This document shows, one piece after another, positions 1 to 7,109 of a stretch of DNA of 15,130 nucleotides. The translations under genes were made by a program, and so were the position numbers. The DNA is from CAYVTD01 sp964577665 (GTDB taxonomy: Bacteria > Bacteroidota > Ignavibacteria > Kapaibacteriales > UBA2268). A model generated the notes under the pieces. That model had not been told where the DNA came from. It saw nothing but the letters and a program-made list of their open reading frames with translations, and did no database searches. Position 1 is the first letter of the stretch; every line of letters starts with the position of its first letter. The stretch spans positions 1-15,130 of the forward strand of contig CAZOBD010000091.1 in NCBI GenBank assembly GCA_964577665.1, written 5' to 3'.

Positions 1-92
1 CCTTCCTAAGCTTTGCTTAGGATGGAAATTTTCAGGAGAAGCTGCGCTTCGAAAACGAAAGTAACATTCCCAAGCACAGCTTAGGAATGAGA
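1..92. repeat. cluster of three short hairpins, dispersed-repeat type
   Basis: Three inverted repeats follow one another. CCTAAGC (5-11) pairs with GCTTAGG (15-21) around a 3-nt loop. GAAGC (38-42) pairs with GCTTC (46-50). CATTCCCAAGC (65-75) pairs with GCTTAGGAATG (79-89) with one mismatch in 11. Hairpins 1 and 3 share the CCTAAGC/CCCAAGC core, so they look like two copies of one small palindromic unit. The left boundary is cut by the window. No T-tract follows any stem, so these are not simple intrinsic terminators. The role is unknown; a dispersed intergenic repeat is my inference. Confidence 0.55.
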
Positions 93-107
93 AGCATTCC
101 CAGTTAT

Positions 108-209
108 CTAATAATCAACAGCCATTGCCGCTTCTGCATCATCATAAAAACCGTATTTAATGCCATTAAAATAAACAATTACGGCAAAAAAAGCAAAAAT
201 ATAATGGAT
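108..209 (-). pseudogene. possible decayed coding remnant, C-terminal end only
   Basis: On the minus strand 33 codons run open between an in-frame TAA (complement of 210-212) and a TAG (complement of 108-110). The last residues read NGIKYGFYDDAEAAMAVDY, which is balanced in composition and looks protein-like, in contrast to the surrounding AT-rich DNA. There is no ATG or GTG start in the open stretch and no ribosome binding site. It may be the tail of a broken gene or chance. I do not recognise a family with confidence; a loose resemblance to the end of AP2-like DNA-binding domains is too weak to name it. Confidence 0.15.
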
Positions 210-239
210 TTAAGGGCTTACATGCCGTAAAATCTGCTT

Positions 240-315
240 TTTAAAAAATAATAAGCGGTTATTTCGTTAATATTTATAATACTTAGTTTATAAAATAAAA
301 TGTGAAGAGCTTGTA
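240..315 (+). promoter_or_regulatory. AT-rich leader and likely promoter of the trehalose operon
   Basis: The 75 bases before the OtsAB start are strongly AT-rich. They contain a perfect TATAAT at 275-280, about 35 nt before the start codon, but no good -35 hexamer at the usual distance. GAAGAG about 8 nt before the ATG is a weak ribosome binding site. I see no operator or riboswitch-like structure. The promoter assignment is tentative. Confidence 0.25.
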
Positions 316-2490
316 ATGGAACAAAAATTATTTATCGTATCGAACAGACTGCCCGTAAACATAAGCATAAAAGACGAAGGACTGGAAGTAAAGGAAAGCC
401 TCGGTGGACTAGCAACGGGACTGCGCTCGTTTTACAAAGACAGGGACGGAAGATGGATAGGCTGGCCCGGATTAAGCACGGAAAATCAGCTCGATTCGGT
501 AAGAACCGCCATCGAAAAGAAACTATTGAAAGAAAATTGCACGCCTGTGTTCGTTCCTGATGAAGATTTCCGGGGTTATTACAACGGCTTCTCAAACTCA
601 ACGCTCTGGCCTCTGTTTCATTACTTCTTTCAGAATGCCGTTTACGACGGCTACTTCTGGGAATCGTACAAAAGGGTGAACCAGATATTCGCAAACGAGG
701 TGATAAAGGTAGCCCGCTCTTCGGATACCATCTGGATACAGGACTATCATCTCATGCTTCTGCCCTCAATGATAAGAAATGAACTGCCCGAGGCAAAAAT
801 CGGATTTTTTCTGCACACACCGTTTCCTTCTTCGGAAGTTTACCGGCTTCTGCCTTGGAGGGAAGAACTGCTAAAAGGAGTTTTGGGCGCCGATTTAATA
901 GGTTTTCATACATACGATTACGTAAGGCATTTTCTTTCAAGCGTAAGGCGCATAGTGGGGTACGAACACGAATACGGACATATAAAAACGCGCCGCAATA
1001 TGGTAAAAATCGACGTCTTTCCAATAGGCATCGATTTTGAAAAGTACGCAAAGAGCTTTGAAAATCCCGATGTGCTAAAAGCAAGGGACATTTTTAAAAA
1101 ACCTGAGAATCAAAAGGTTATTTTAACGATAGACAGGCTGGACTATACCAAAGGCATACCGAACCGGCTGGAAGCTTTCGAGAGATTTTTGGAAAAATAT
1201 CCCGAATGGCACGGAAAAATAACGCTGATAATGCTTTCTGCTCCCTCGCGGACAGATGTTAAGTCTTATCAGGACCTCAAGCAGCGGGTGGATAAGCTGG
1301 TCGGAAGCATCAACGGCAAATACGGCTCTATCTCATGGACGCCGGTACATTATTTATACAGATCAATTCCCTTTGAAAAAATTGCGGCTCTGTATCATCT
1401 GGCTGATATCTGCATGGTAACGCCCATCAGGGACGGAATGAATCTCGTAGCAAAGGAATTTATTGCAACAAGGCGGGACAATCAGGGAATGCTTATTTTA
1501 AGCGAAACCGCAGGAGCGGCGCAGGAGCTGAGCGAGGCTCTGCTTGTTAATCCAAATAACCGCGATGCCATTGCAGACAGTATAAATCAGGCTTTGGTCA
1601 TGCCCGAAGAAGAGCAGATTGAACGAAACAAGATGATGAAAGACAGGATAAAGACGTACAACATTTTCCGCTGGGCAAACGACTTTATCAAAGAGCTGAG
1701 GGACGTCAAAAAACTTCAAAAAAACTATAAAATGAACGAGCTGACCAACCGTTCCGTAAAGCTTATCCTTCAGGAATACAAATCGGCAAAAAGCAGGCTG
1801 ATTCTTCTCGATTACGACGGCACGCTTGTCAATTTTACTAAAAAGCCGGAGCAGGCAAAGCCCGACAATGAGGTTTATGAAATTTTGAAAAAGATCAGCG
1901 AAGATAAGAAGAACTATGTATATGTTATTTCGGGCAGAGATAAGAAAACTTTAACGAAGTGGATGAAGGATTTGGATATTGGAATTATTGCGGAGCACGG
2001 CGTTTGGTTTAAGGAAAAAAATAAGGACTGGAAAACCCTTTATCATATAAGCTCTGCATGGAAAAAAGAAATTATGCCTACCCTTGAAGTTTTCACTGAC
2101 CGCACCCCCGGTTCATTCATTGAGGAAAAAGAATATTCGCTGGTGTGGCACTACCGCAGTGTAAATCCGGCGCTGTCGCAGGTAAGGGTAAACGAACTGA
2201 AGGACGTTCTCGTACAAATGACGGAAAATCTCAGCCTCGGAGTTCTTGACGGAAACAAAGTGGTTGAAATAAAAAATCTTAATATAAATAAAGGCTCCGC
2301 TGCCGAAGCGGCGATTAAATCGGTAAAAAGCGATTTTATTCTTGCCATAGGAGACGACATAACCGACGAAGACATGTTTAAGGTACTGCCCGAAGATGCC
2401 TGCTCACTCAGAGTCGGATTGGTTCCCTCCAGAGCAAAGTATAACATAAAAACGGTTGAAGACGTAAGAGAGTTTTTGCTAACTTTATAA
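316..2490 (+). CDS. otsAB: bifunctional trehalose-6-phosphate synthase/phosphatase (OtsA-OtsB fusion)
   Basis: This 724-residue cytoplasmic enzyme should convert UDP-glucose plus glucose-6-phosphate to trehalose-6-phosphate and then dephosphorylate it to trehalose. Residues 1-465 form a GT20 synthase: SNRLPV at 9-14 with Arg11, the GG loop at 30-31, IQDYHLMLLP at 141-150 with Asp143, HTPFPSSE at 167-174, RLDYTKG at 274-280 (Arg274 and Lys279 contact donor phosphates in OtsA), and DGMNLVAKEF at 373-382. Residues 490-724 form a HAD phosphatase: DYDGT at 499-503 with nucleophile Asp499, ISGRD at 538-542, AEHG at 559-562, NKG at 658-660, and GDDITDEDMF at 679-688. All key residues of both domains are present, so both activities are expected. 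The stop overlaps the ribosome binding site of the next gene. The fusion is common in several bacterial groups and in eukaryotes. Confidence 0.96.
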   Translation: MEQKLFIVSNRLPVNISIKDEGLEVKESLGGLATGLRSFYKDRDGRWIGWPGLSTENQLDSVRTAIEKKLLKENCTPVFVPDEDFRGYYNGFSNSTLWPLFHYFFQNAVYDGYFWESYKRVNQIFANEVIKVARSSDTIWIQDYHLMLLPSMIRNELPEAKIGFFLHTPFPSSEVYRLLPWREELLKGVLGADLIGFHTYDYVRHFLSSVRRIVGYEHEYGHIKTRRNMVKIDVFPIGIDFEKYAKSFENPDVLKARDIFKKPENQKVILTIDRLDYTKGIPNRLEAFERFLEKYPEWHGKITLIMLSAPSRTDVKSYQDLKQRVDKLVGSINGKYGSISWTPVHYLYRSIPFEKIAALYHLADICMVTPIRDGMNLVAKEFIATRRDNQGMLILSETAGAAQELSEALLVNPNNRDAIADSINQALVMPEEEQIERNKMMKDRIKTYNIFRWANDFIKELRDVKKLQKNYKMNELTNRSVKLILQEYKSAKSRLILLDYDGTLVNFTKKPEQAKPDNEVYEILKKISEDKKNYVYVISGRDKKTLTKWMKDLDIGIIAEHGVWFKEKNKDWKTLYHISSAWKKEIMPTLEVFTDRTPGSFIEEKEYSLVWHYRSVNPALSQVRVNELKDVLVQMTENLSLGVLDGNKVVEIKNLNINKGSAAEAAIKSVKSDFILAIGDDITDEDMFKVLPEDACSLRVGLVPSRAKYNIKTVEDVREFLLTL

Positions 2491-2499
2491 AGGAATTAT

Positions 2500-3705
2500 A
2501 TGCATCGTTTACAGGATTACCACGGCATAGTGCCGGATGAACTTATTCACAGAATTTATCAAAAGACCAGCAAGATTTACAACAAACATATCGTTCACAT
2601 TAACTCAACTGCTCTTGGCGGGGGCGTGGCGGAAATTCTCAACTCTCTGGTTCCGCTTATGAACGATGTCGGTATTGACGCCGGTTGGCGCGTTTTGCAC
2701 GGAAACAATGATTTTTTCTCCATCACTAAAAAATTTCATAATTCTCTTCAGGGAGAAAAAATAAACCTGACTGAAATTAAAAAGAAAATGTATCTGCAGA
2801 ACAATGAGAACTTTTCGGTTTTCACACATTTAAATCACGAATGTATAATAGTGCACGATCCCCAGCCGCTTCCACTGTGTAATTTTTACCAGAAAAAGCA
2901 GCCCTGGGTGTGGCGCTGCCATATAGACCTTTCCAATCCAAACAGAGCGCTGTGGGAATTCTTAAAAAGGTATATTCTGAAATACGATATGGTAATTGTT
3001 TCCCATGAGGATTACAAGAAACCCGATCTGCCGGTTGAGCAGCGCATTATACATCCGGCAATTGATCCGCTTACGCCGAAAAACATGGAACTCACCAGAA
3101 AAGATATTGACAAAACTCTGCGGAAGTTCCATATTCCCACGGATAAACCCTTGATGACTCAGATTTCCCGATTTGACAAATGGAAAGACCCCCTCGGAGT
3201 GGTGGATGTATTTAAAAAAGTGAAATCGGAAGTGGACTGCAGGCTAATACTCTGCGGAAACATGGCAGCCGACGATCCAGAAGGTATGGAAATTTACCAG
3301 AAAGTGCGGCGGCAGGTTTCCAAAGAAATAAAAAGCGGTGATGTAATGCTAATCACTGTTGAAAATAATATTCTGGTGAATGTTCTTCAGAGAGTTTCCG
3401 ATGTGATAGTGCAGAAATCCAAACGCGAAGGCTTTGGCTTAACCGTAACGGAAGCCCTGTGGAAAGGCACTCCGGTAGTGGCATCCAACAAAGGCGGCAT
3501 TCCCCTTCAGGTTATAAACGACGTAACGGGCTACTCGCTCGATCCGGAAGACAATGATGCCTTTGCCGATAAAATCATAGAGCTGTTTAATGACAGGGAA
3601 AAAGCCGTGAAATTCGGCGAAAAGGGAAGGGAGCATGTCCGCGAAAATTTCTTGATGACGCGCCTGCTGCTGGATTACTTCCATCTGCTTGATGATTTGT
3701 TTTAA
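2500..3705 (+). CDS. treT: GT4 glycosyltransferase, TreT-like trehalose synthase
   Basis: This 401-residue GT-B enzyme resembles the trehalose glycosyltransferring synthase (TreT) family, which reversibly joins an NDP-glucose and free glucose to make trehalose. Visible marks are HINSTALGGGVAEIL at 33-46 (N-terminal glycine loop), VHDPQPLPL at 118-126, RCHIDLSNPN at 139-148, the donor-phosphate site SRFDKWKDP at 223-231 (Arg224, Lys228), and the GT4 E-x7-E motif from Glu310 to Glu318. It starts 9 nt after otsAB with AAAGGA overlapping the otsAB stop, so the two are one operon. That neighbour supports a trehalose role. Related retaining trehalose phosphorylases or another GT4 specificity are the alternatives; the exact donor (ADP- or UDP-glucose) cannot be read from sequence. 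The last four bases overlap the sugE stop. Confidence 0.78.
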   Translation: MHRLQDYHGIVPDELIHRIYQKTSKIYNKHIVHINSTALGGGVAEILNSLVPLMNDVGIDAGWRVLHGNNDFFSITKKFHNSLQGEKINLTEIKKKMYLQNNENFSVFTHLNHECIIVHDPQPLPLCNFYQKKQPWVWRCHIDLSNPNRALWEFLKRYILKYDMVIVSHEDYKKPDLPVEQRIIHPAIDPLTPKNMELTRKDIDKTLRKFHIPTDKPLMTQISRFDKWKDPLGVVDVFKKVKSEVDCRLILCGNMAADDPEGMEIYQKVRRQVSKEIKSGDVMLITVENNILVNVLQRVSDVIVQKSKREGFGLTVTEALWKGTPVVASNKGGIPLQVINDVTGYSLDPEDNDAFADKIIELFNDREKAVKFGEKGREHVRENFLMTRLLLDYFHLLDDLF

Positions 3706-4019
3706 GAGCTTATTTTCAATCCGACTATTCCTATAAGAATTAACGATGCAGATATTATTCTTATTAATGTAGCCGGGTCTTTAAAAAAAATGATTCCTAT
3801 GGCAAACGTACCCGCTGCGCCTATGCCCGTCCATACGGCATAAGCAGTGCCTATCGGGATGCTGCGCTGAGCCAGCCATAAGAAAAAACCGCTGGCTGCC
3901 ATAGAAATAACAGCGATGATAATCCATAAATATTTGCTTTCGCTGACAGTTGAAAGTTTAAAACCGAGAGGCCAGCCGATTTCAAAAAAGCCGGCTATTA
4001 TTAAGTAAATCCAAGTCAT
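3702..4019 (-). CDS. sugE: small multidrug resistance family transporter, SugE/Gdx (guanidinium exporter) type
   Basis: This 105-residue inner-membrane protein has four hydrophobic helices (about 2-21, 29-50, 57-78, 84-103), the full length of the SMR family, which works as an antiparallel dimer driven by protons. The essential acidic residue is Glu13 in AGFFEIGWP (9-17). SIPIGTAYAVWTGIGAAGT in helix 3 is typical of the SugE/Gdx subgroup, whose studied members export guanidinium, rather than the EmrE multidrug subgroup. It is transcribed towards treT, and the two stop codons share the palindrome TTAA (3702-3705). GAGAAG precedes the start by 5 nt. I looked for a guanidine riboswitch in the leader (4020-4200) and found no ACGR-loop hairpins or ykkC-like core. 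Confidence 0.9.
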   Translation of the reverse strand: MTWIYLIIAGFFEIGWPLGFKLSTVSESKYLWIIIAVISMAASGFFLWLAQRSIPIGTAYAVWTGIGAAGTFAIGIIFFKDPATLIRIISASLILIGIVGLKISS

Positions 4020-4076
4020 GGTGTCTTCTCATTATTTAAAATCAATATAGAAGTTATTATCTATTTTTTATTTTTG

Positions 4077-4133
4077 GTTATCAAGGTATTATTAAGTAAC
4101 CCGCTATGGTCAATATTGCGAAACTTTGATAAC
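4077..4133. promoter_or_regulatory. spaced inverted repeat between divergent sugE and the sigma-54-type promoter
   Basis: GTTATCAAGG (4077-4086) and CTTTGATAAC (4124-4133) are complementary at 9 of 10 positions, 37 nt apart. Their centre lies about 90 bp upstream of the predicted sigma-54 start site, the usual place for an enhancer-binding-protein site, so the arms could be activator half-sites. Read on the minus strand, the same sequence would fall in the sugE leader and could form the basal stem of an RNA structure. The 8-nt palindrome CAATATTG lies between the arms (4111-4118). The sequence does not decide between these readings. Confidence 0.4.
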
Positions 4134-4168
4134 TCTTTATCGTATTCCTTTTATACTCTTTTTACACT

Positions 4169-4185
4169 TTGGCATAAGGTTTGCA
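4169..4185 (+). promoter_or_regulatory. sigma-54 (RpoN) type -24/-12 promoter
   Basis: TTGGCAT begins at 4169 and TTGCA ends at 4185. The invariant GG (4171-4172) and GC (4183-4184) are separated by exactly 10 bp, the defining spacing of RpoN promoters, and TTGGCA and TTGCA match the consensus; only the C and G after TTGGCA differ. The start site should fall near 4195, giving a leader of about 30 nt before the AGGAG ribosome binding site at 4216-4220 of the small peptide gene. The promoter implies control by an AAA+ enhancer-binding activator, not visible in this window. Confidence 0.7.
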
Positions 4186-4226
4186 ATGAGTACAGATAAA
4201 ATACATTAATAAATTAGGAGTATAAA

Positions 4227-4385
4227 ATGGAATCTTCCCTGTTGAAAGCCGGATTTATCTTTGCAGTTTCTTTAGGTTTTTTACTGATGAATGGAAATAT
4301 CCGCAGCGGTGTAAAAGAAATCATGAAATCAAAAAATAAAAAAGTCAAAAAGGACTTTGCACCTGAAAAGAACGGATACTGTTAA
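4227..4385 (+). CDS. small single-pass membrane peptide, unknown function
   Basis: A 52-codon gene with a very good ribosome binding site, AGGAG at 4216-4220, six bases before the ATG. The N-terminal part has one hydrophobic helix (about residues 5-21, LLKAGFIFAVSLGFLLM), followed by a basic, lysine-rich cytoplasmic-type tail (SKNKKVKK at 35-42) and a C-terminal Cys. It lies directly behind the sigma-54-type promoter, and its stop is 19 nt before the NlpC/P60 lipoprotein gene, so the two are probably one transcript, with the second gene possibly translated by coupling. I do not recognise the family; it is not clearly PspB or another known small stress protein. Reality is supported by signal, spacing and composition, not by homology. 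Confidence 0.7.
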   Translation: MESSLLKAGFIFAVSLGFLLMNGNIRSGVKEIMKSKNKKVKKDFAPEKNGYC

Positions 4386-4404
4386 AAATTTCTGACACTC
4401 TATT

Positions 4405-4926
4405 ATGCGTTTCAACACTCATATATTGCTTGTCGGAATTTTATTGGCTGCTCTTGCGGCAGGCTGTACACCCGGAGTGCGTTTCACTTCAAAAGAAGGT
4501 AACAGTAATAACCGCAAAGCATATAAGGAAACACTCAAGAATGAATCCCGAAAAATTACATTAGTCAGGCAGACAGTGATAAAAGAAGCAGAGCGCTGGC
4601 TCGGCACTCCATATTGCTGGGGAGGGGAGTCTCATTCCTGCACCGACTGCTCGGGTTTTACCCAAAATGTATATAAAACGGCAGGAGTTGACCTCCCCCG
4701 TACTGCAAGGCAGCAGTATGGTTATGTAAAAAAAATCACAGACGGTGAAATCAGGGAGGGCGACCTGATATTTTTCAAATCAGGTAAAAATATTAACCAC
4801 GTGGGTATTTATTCAGGCGGCGGTATGTTTATCCACGCATCCTCATCAGCCGGCGTTACCAAAACTCATCTTACCGATGGCTACTTCCGAAATAGAATAG
4901 CCGGATTCGGCTCCGTGCTTGACTAA
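4405..4926 (+). CDS. NlpC/P60-family lipoprotein, probable cell-wall endopeptidase
   Basis: A 173-residue exported lipoprotein. The signal peptide ends in the lipobox LAAGC with lipidated Cys21. Residues about 50-173 form an NlpC/P60 cysteine peptidase domain: DCSGF with catalytic Cys82, NHVGIY with His132, and FIHASSS with His144, the normal Cys-His-His set. LGTPYCWGG at 66-74 is the typical lead-in. Family members such as Spr/MepS cut peptide cross-links in peptidoglycan, here at the periplasmic face of a membrane. No good ribosome binding site precedes the ATG, so coupling to the upstream 52-codon gene is likely. Expression would depend on the sigma-54-type promoter at 4169. The final four bases overlap the rlmB stop on the other strand. 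Substrate bond is not determinable. Confidence 0.9.
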   Translation: MRFNTHILLVGILLAALAAGCTPGVRFTSKEGNSNNRKAYKETLKNESRKITLVRQTVIKEAERWLGTPYCWGGESHSCTDCSGFTQNVYKTAGVDLPRTARQQYGYVKKITDGEIREGDLIFFKSGKNINHVGIYSGGGMFIHASSSAGVTKTHLTDGYFRNRIAGFGSVLD

Positions 4927-5684
4927 TCCTGCTTTAAGCTTCTCTGTCTGTTTATTTCAAAAAGTACAATCCCAGCGCTGACCGATGCATTCAGCGAACT
5001 TACCTTTCCGTAAAGCGGAATATTTACAATAAAATCGCAGTGCTTTTTTGTAGAAGGCCTCAAACCTTTGCCCTCGCTTCCGATTATCAGTAAAACAGGA
5101 GAGTCGTATATGCCGTCGGTATAAAGATTCTTTCCTTCGGAATCAGTGCCGAAAATCCAGAAACCTGCTTCTTTAAGTTTTTCCAGAGCGGTAATAAGAG
5201 ATGAAATCTTAACGACGGGCAGATAGGAGAGAGCTCCCGCGGATGCTTTAACAGCAGCCGGTGTAACGGGGGCGGAGTTTCTTTCTGTTATGATGATTCC
5301 TGCAGCGCCTGCCGCTTCGGCAGAGCGGGCAATAGCTCCAAGATTCTGAGGATCATTTATGCCGTCAAGAGCGACAACTACAGGCAGTGAAGTTTTTAAG
5401 AAAGCAGATTCGATTAGCTCTTCCAGTGCGAATTCTTTATATTGTTTTAAAACTGCTATTACCCCTTGTGATTTTTTATCTTTTGGACAGGCGTCTTTTT
5501 CCAGAGAGGCAAATTTTCGCTTGTCGTATGTAACAATCTGCACTCCGTAACGCTTAGCTGAAGAATAAATTGAGCTGATTGCTCCGCCCTGCACGCCTTG
5601 TGCAAGATATATCTTTTCCACTTCCCCGCCGCTTTTAAGAGCCTCAATAACGGGATTTCTTCCGTAAATGTATCCTGATTTCAT
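4923..5684 (-). CDS. rlmB: 23S rRNA 2'-O-ribose methyltransferase, RlmB/TrmH (SpoU) family
   Basis: A 253-residue SPOUT-class enzyme. An N-terminal substrate-binding domain (YGRNPVIEAL at 7-16) is followed by the knotted methyltransferase domain. Motif 1 is DGINDPQNLGAIARSAEAAG at 107-126 with Asn114 and Arg120, motif 2 is IGSEGKGLRP at 201-210, and motif 3 is IPLYGKVSSLNASVSAGI at 222-239. The family methylates a ribose 2'-OH, in RlmB that of a guanosine in 23S rRNA, using SAM. The length and N-terminal domain fit RlmB better than a tRNA TrmH, but some relatives have other targets. It starts 9 nt after the histidine kinase stop, so they are cotranscribed. The stop overlaps that of the NlpC/P60 gene by four bases. 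Confidence 0.9.
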   Translation of the reverse strand: MKSGYIYGRNPVIEALKSGGEVEKIYLAQGVQGGAISSIYSSAKRYGVQIVTYDKRKFASLEKDACPKDKKSQGVIAVLKQYKEFALEELIESAFLKTSLPVVVALDGINDPQNLGAIARSAEAAGAAGIIITERNSAPVTPAAVKASAGALSYLPVVKISSLITALEKLKEAGFWIFGTDSEGKNLYTDGIYDSPVLLIIGSEGKGLRPSTKKHCDFIVNIPLYGKVSSLNASVSAGIVLFEINRQRSLKQD

Positions 5685-5693
5685 CTTTATAAT

Positions 5694-6929
5694 TTAATTT
5701 AGTTCAATAATGAAAGTAGTTCCTGCTCCGGGGGAACTTTCTTTAACGTAAATTTTACCGCTGTGATATTCTTCTATTATCCTGCGGCTAAGGCTTAAGC
5801 CCAGTCCCCAGCCCCTTTGTTTTGTGCTGTATCCCGGAAAGAAAACACGCCTTTTCTGTGCTGCGCTCATACCCTTGCCGTTGTCTTTTAGGCTGATTAT
5901 CTTTTTTCCCTTCTGATTTTCAAATAGCCTTATTTCCACCTTTCCCTTTTTTTGCTCAATAGCTTCCGCCGCATTTTTCAAGAGATTTTCCAGCACCCAG
6001 TCAAAAAGCTCGCCGTTTATTTCTGCACTCAATTCATTTTCATAGATTCTTACAATTTCAATTTTTCTGCCGAGATTGGGCAGGCGGCGTTCAAAATATT
6101 TGGCAACGCTCTCAATATGTTCTTTCAATCTTTCGGGTTTCTTTTCAGGTTTGGAACCGATTTTAGAAAACCTTACCGCTATTATATTTAGACGATTTAC
6201 ATCTTTTTCCATCTCATTCAGAGTATCCTCGAAAGTTTCTTCATTATCGCGGCTGTATTTTAATATCTCAATCCATGCCAGCAGGCTTGAAAGCGGAGTG
6301 CCCAGCTGATGCGCCGCTTCTTTTGCCATGCCTACCCATATCCGCGATTCTTCATTATGGCGGATATTGCTGAAAGCTGTGTAACCTACAAGAATAAAAA
6401 CGCTTATTATGATAATTACTACAAAAGGAAAATACTTAAGCCGGTCTATCAAAGAAGAATTTGTATAATAAAATTTGGTTATCACTTTGCCTTGGTCGTC
6501 CTGAACAATGACGGGATCGTAATCCTCCTTCATTTTTTCCAGATAATGGTAGATAAAATGTTCCTGTTCTTTCTGTGAAAGGGTGGAGTCCATTTCTATG
6601 TTTTTTGTAAACAGATCATAAGGTTTATTGGGTACGTCATTTTTGTCCGTGGCAATCATCGGGAAGGTTATAGTCGGAGCTACATTGTTTATTAAGAAAA
6701 AAAGATCTTCCGGGTTGGATGATGTATCTGAAAATTTTTTGAAAATACCCGCATACATGTTAATTGTAATCTGCTCGCGCTTTATTAACTGCTCCACCAG
6801 TGAAAAAGTGTATAGAATAACGGCAATGAATATGGCAAAAGCGGCTATTATGAAACCGATCTTTATCTGCCACTTGTAAAGCGACATCCAAAAGTATTTA
6901 TTCAGGATTTTTTTTGAGAAACCGGGCAT
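5694..6929 (-). CDS. membrane sensor histidine kinase without adjacent response regulator
   Basis: A 411-residue inner-membrane kinase. TM1 is at about 23-45, TM2 at about 167-185, enclosing a periplasmic sensor region of about 120 residues that I cannot assign to a family. A short linker leads to the phosphoacceptor helix, GMAKEAAHQLGTPLSS at 200-215 with His207; this AHQLGTP form of the H-box is a known variant. The ATPase domain has the N box LLKNAAEA (Asn319), G1 box DNGKGM at 349-354, F box FFPGYSTK, and G2 box GWGLGLS at 373-379. All catalytic residues are present. No response regulator lies nearby; the next gene on the transcript is rlmB. The ATG at 6929 lacks a clear ribosome binding site; Met15 is an alternative start. 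The input signal is unknown. Confidence 0.9.
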   Translation of the reverse strand: MPGFSKKILNKYFWMSLYKWQIKIGFIIAAFAIFIAVILYTFSLVEQLIKREQITINMYAGIFKKFSDTSSNPEDLFFLINNVAPTITFPMIATDKNDVPNKPYDLFTKNIEMDSTLSQKEQEHFIYHYLEKMKEDYDPVIVQDDQGKVITKFYYTNSSLIDRLKYFPFVVIIIISVFILVGYTAFSNIRHNEESRIWVGMAKEAAHQLGTPLSSLLAWIEILKYSRDNEETFEDTLNEMEKDVNRLNIIAVRFSKIGSKPEKKPERLKEHIESVAKYFERRLPNLGRKIEIVRIYENELSAEINGELFDWVLENLLKNAAEAIEQKKGKVEIRLFENQKGKKIISLKDNGKGMSAAQKRRVFFPGYSTKQRGWGLGLSLSRRIIEEYHSGKIYVKESSPGAGTTFIIELN

Positions 6930-6988
6930 AGCGGTTGTTTTATGTTAAATTACATATTTATCAGAAGCCATTTAATAAGTTCACTTTT

Positions 6989-7096
6989 GTTATGCCGTAC
7001 TTTTTTCAGCATCTCAAGTTAGAGATTCACCATTCTTGAGATTAGCAGCGCTTGCTTCTGCTTGCTCCGGCGCCGAAACAAGTGCGGTATGACAAC
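6989..7096. repeat. paired palindromic element, copy A (degenerate)
   Basis: The spacer between hisS and the histidine kinase contains two inverted arms. The left arm (about 6989-7015, with TTTCAGCATCTC) and the right arm (about 7069-7096, with GAAACAAGTGCGGTATGACA) are complementary at about 19 of 25 compared positions. An extra inner inverted pair contains GAGATT and TTGAGAT. It is the same element as the copies at 8416, 9428 and 13161. Between the stops and starts it may act as a weak terminator or processing site for the minus-strand transcript, which is inference. Confidence 0.6.
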
Positions 7097-7109
7097 CATT
7101 TCTTTATGT

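Noticed and set aside
316..2490. Antisense open frames inside otsAB (for example 332-694 and 752-1084 on the minus strand)
   Set aside because: They are shadows of a well-conserved coding sequence with no independent signals.
4020..4200. Guanidine riboswitch in the sugE leader
   Set aside because: SugE/Gdx genes often carry one, but I find neither the paired ACGR-loop hairpins of class II nor a class I or III core on the minus strand.
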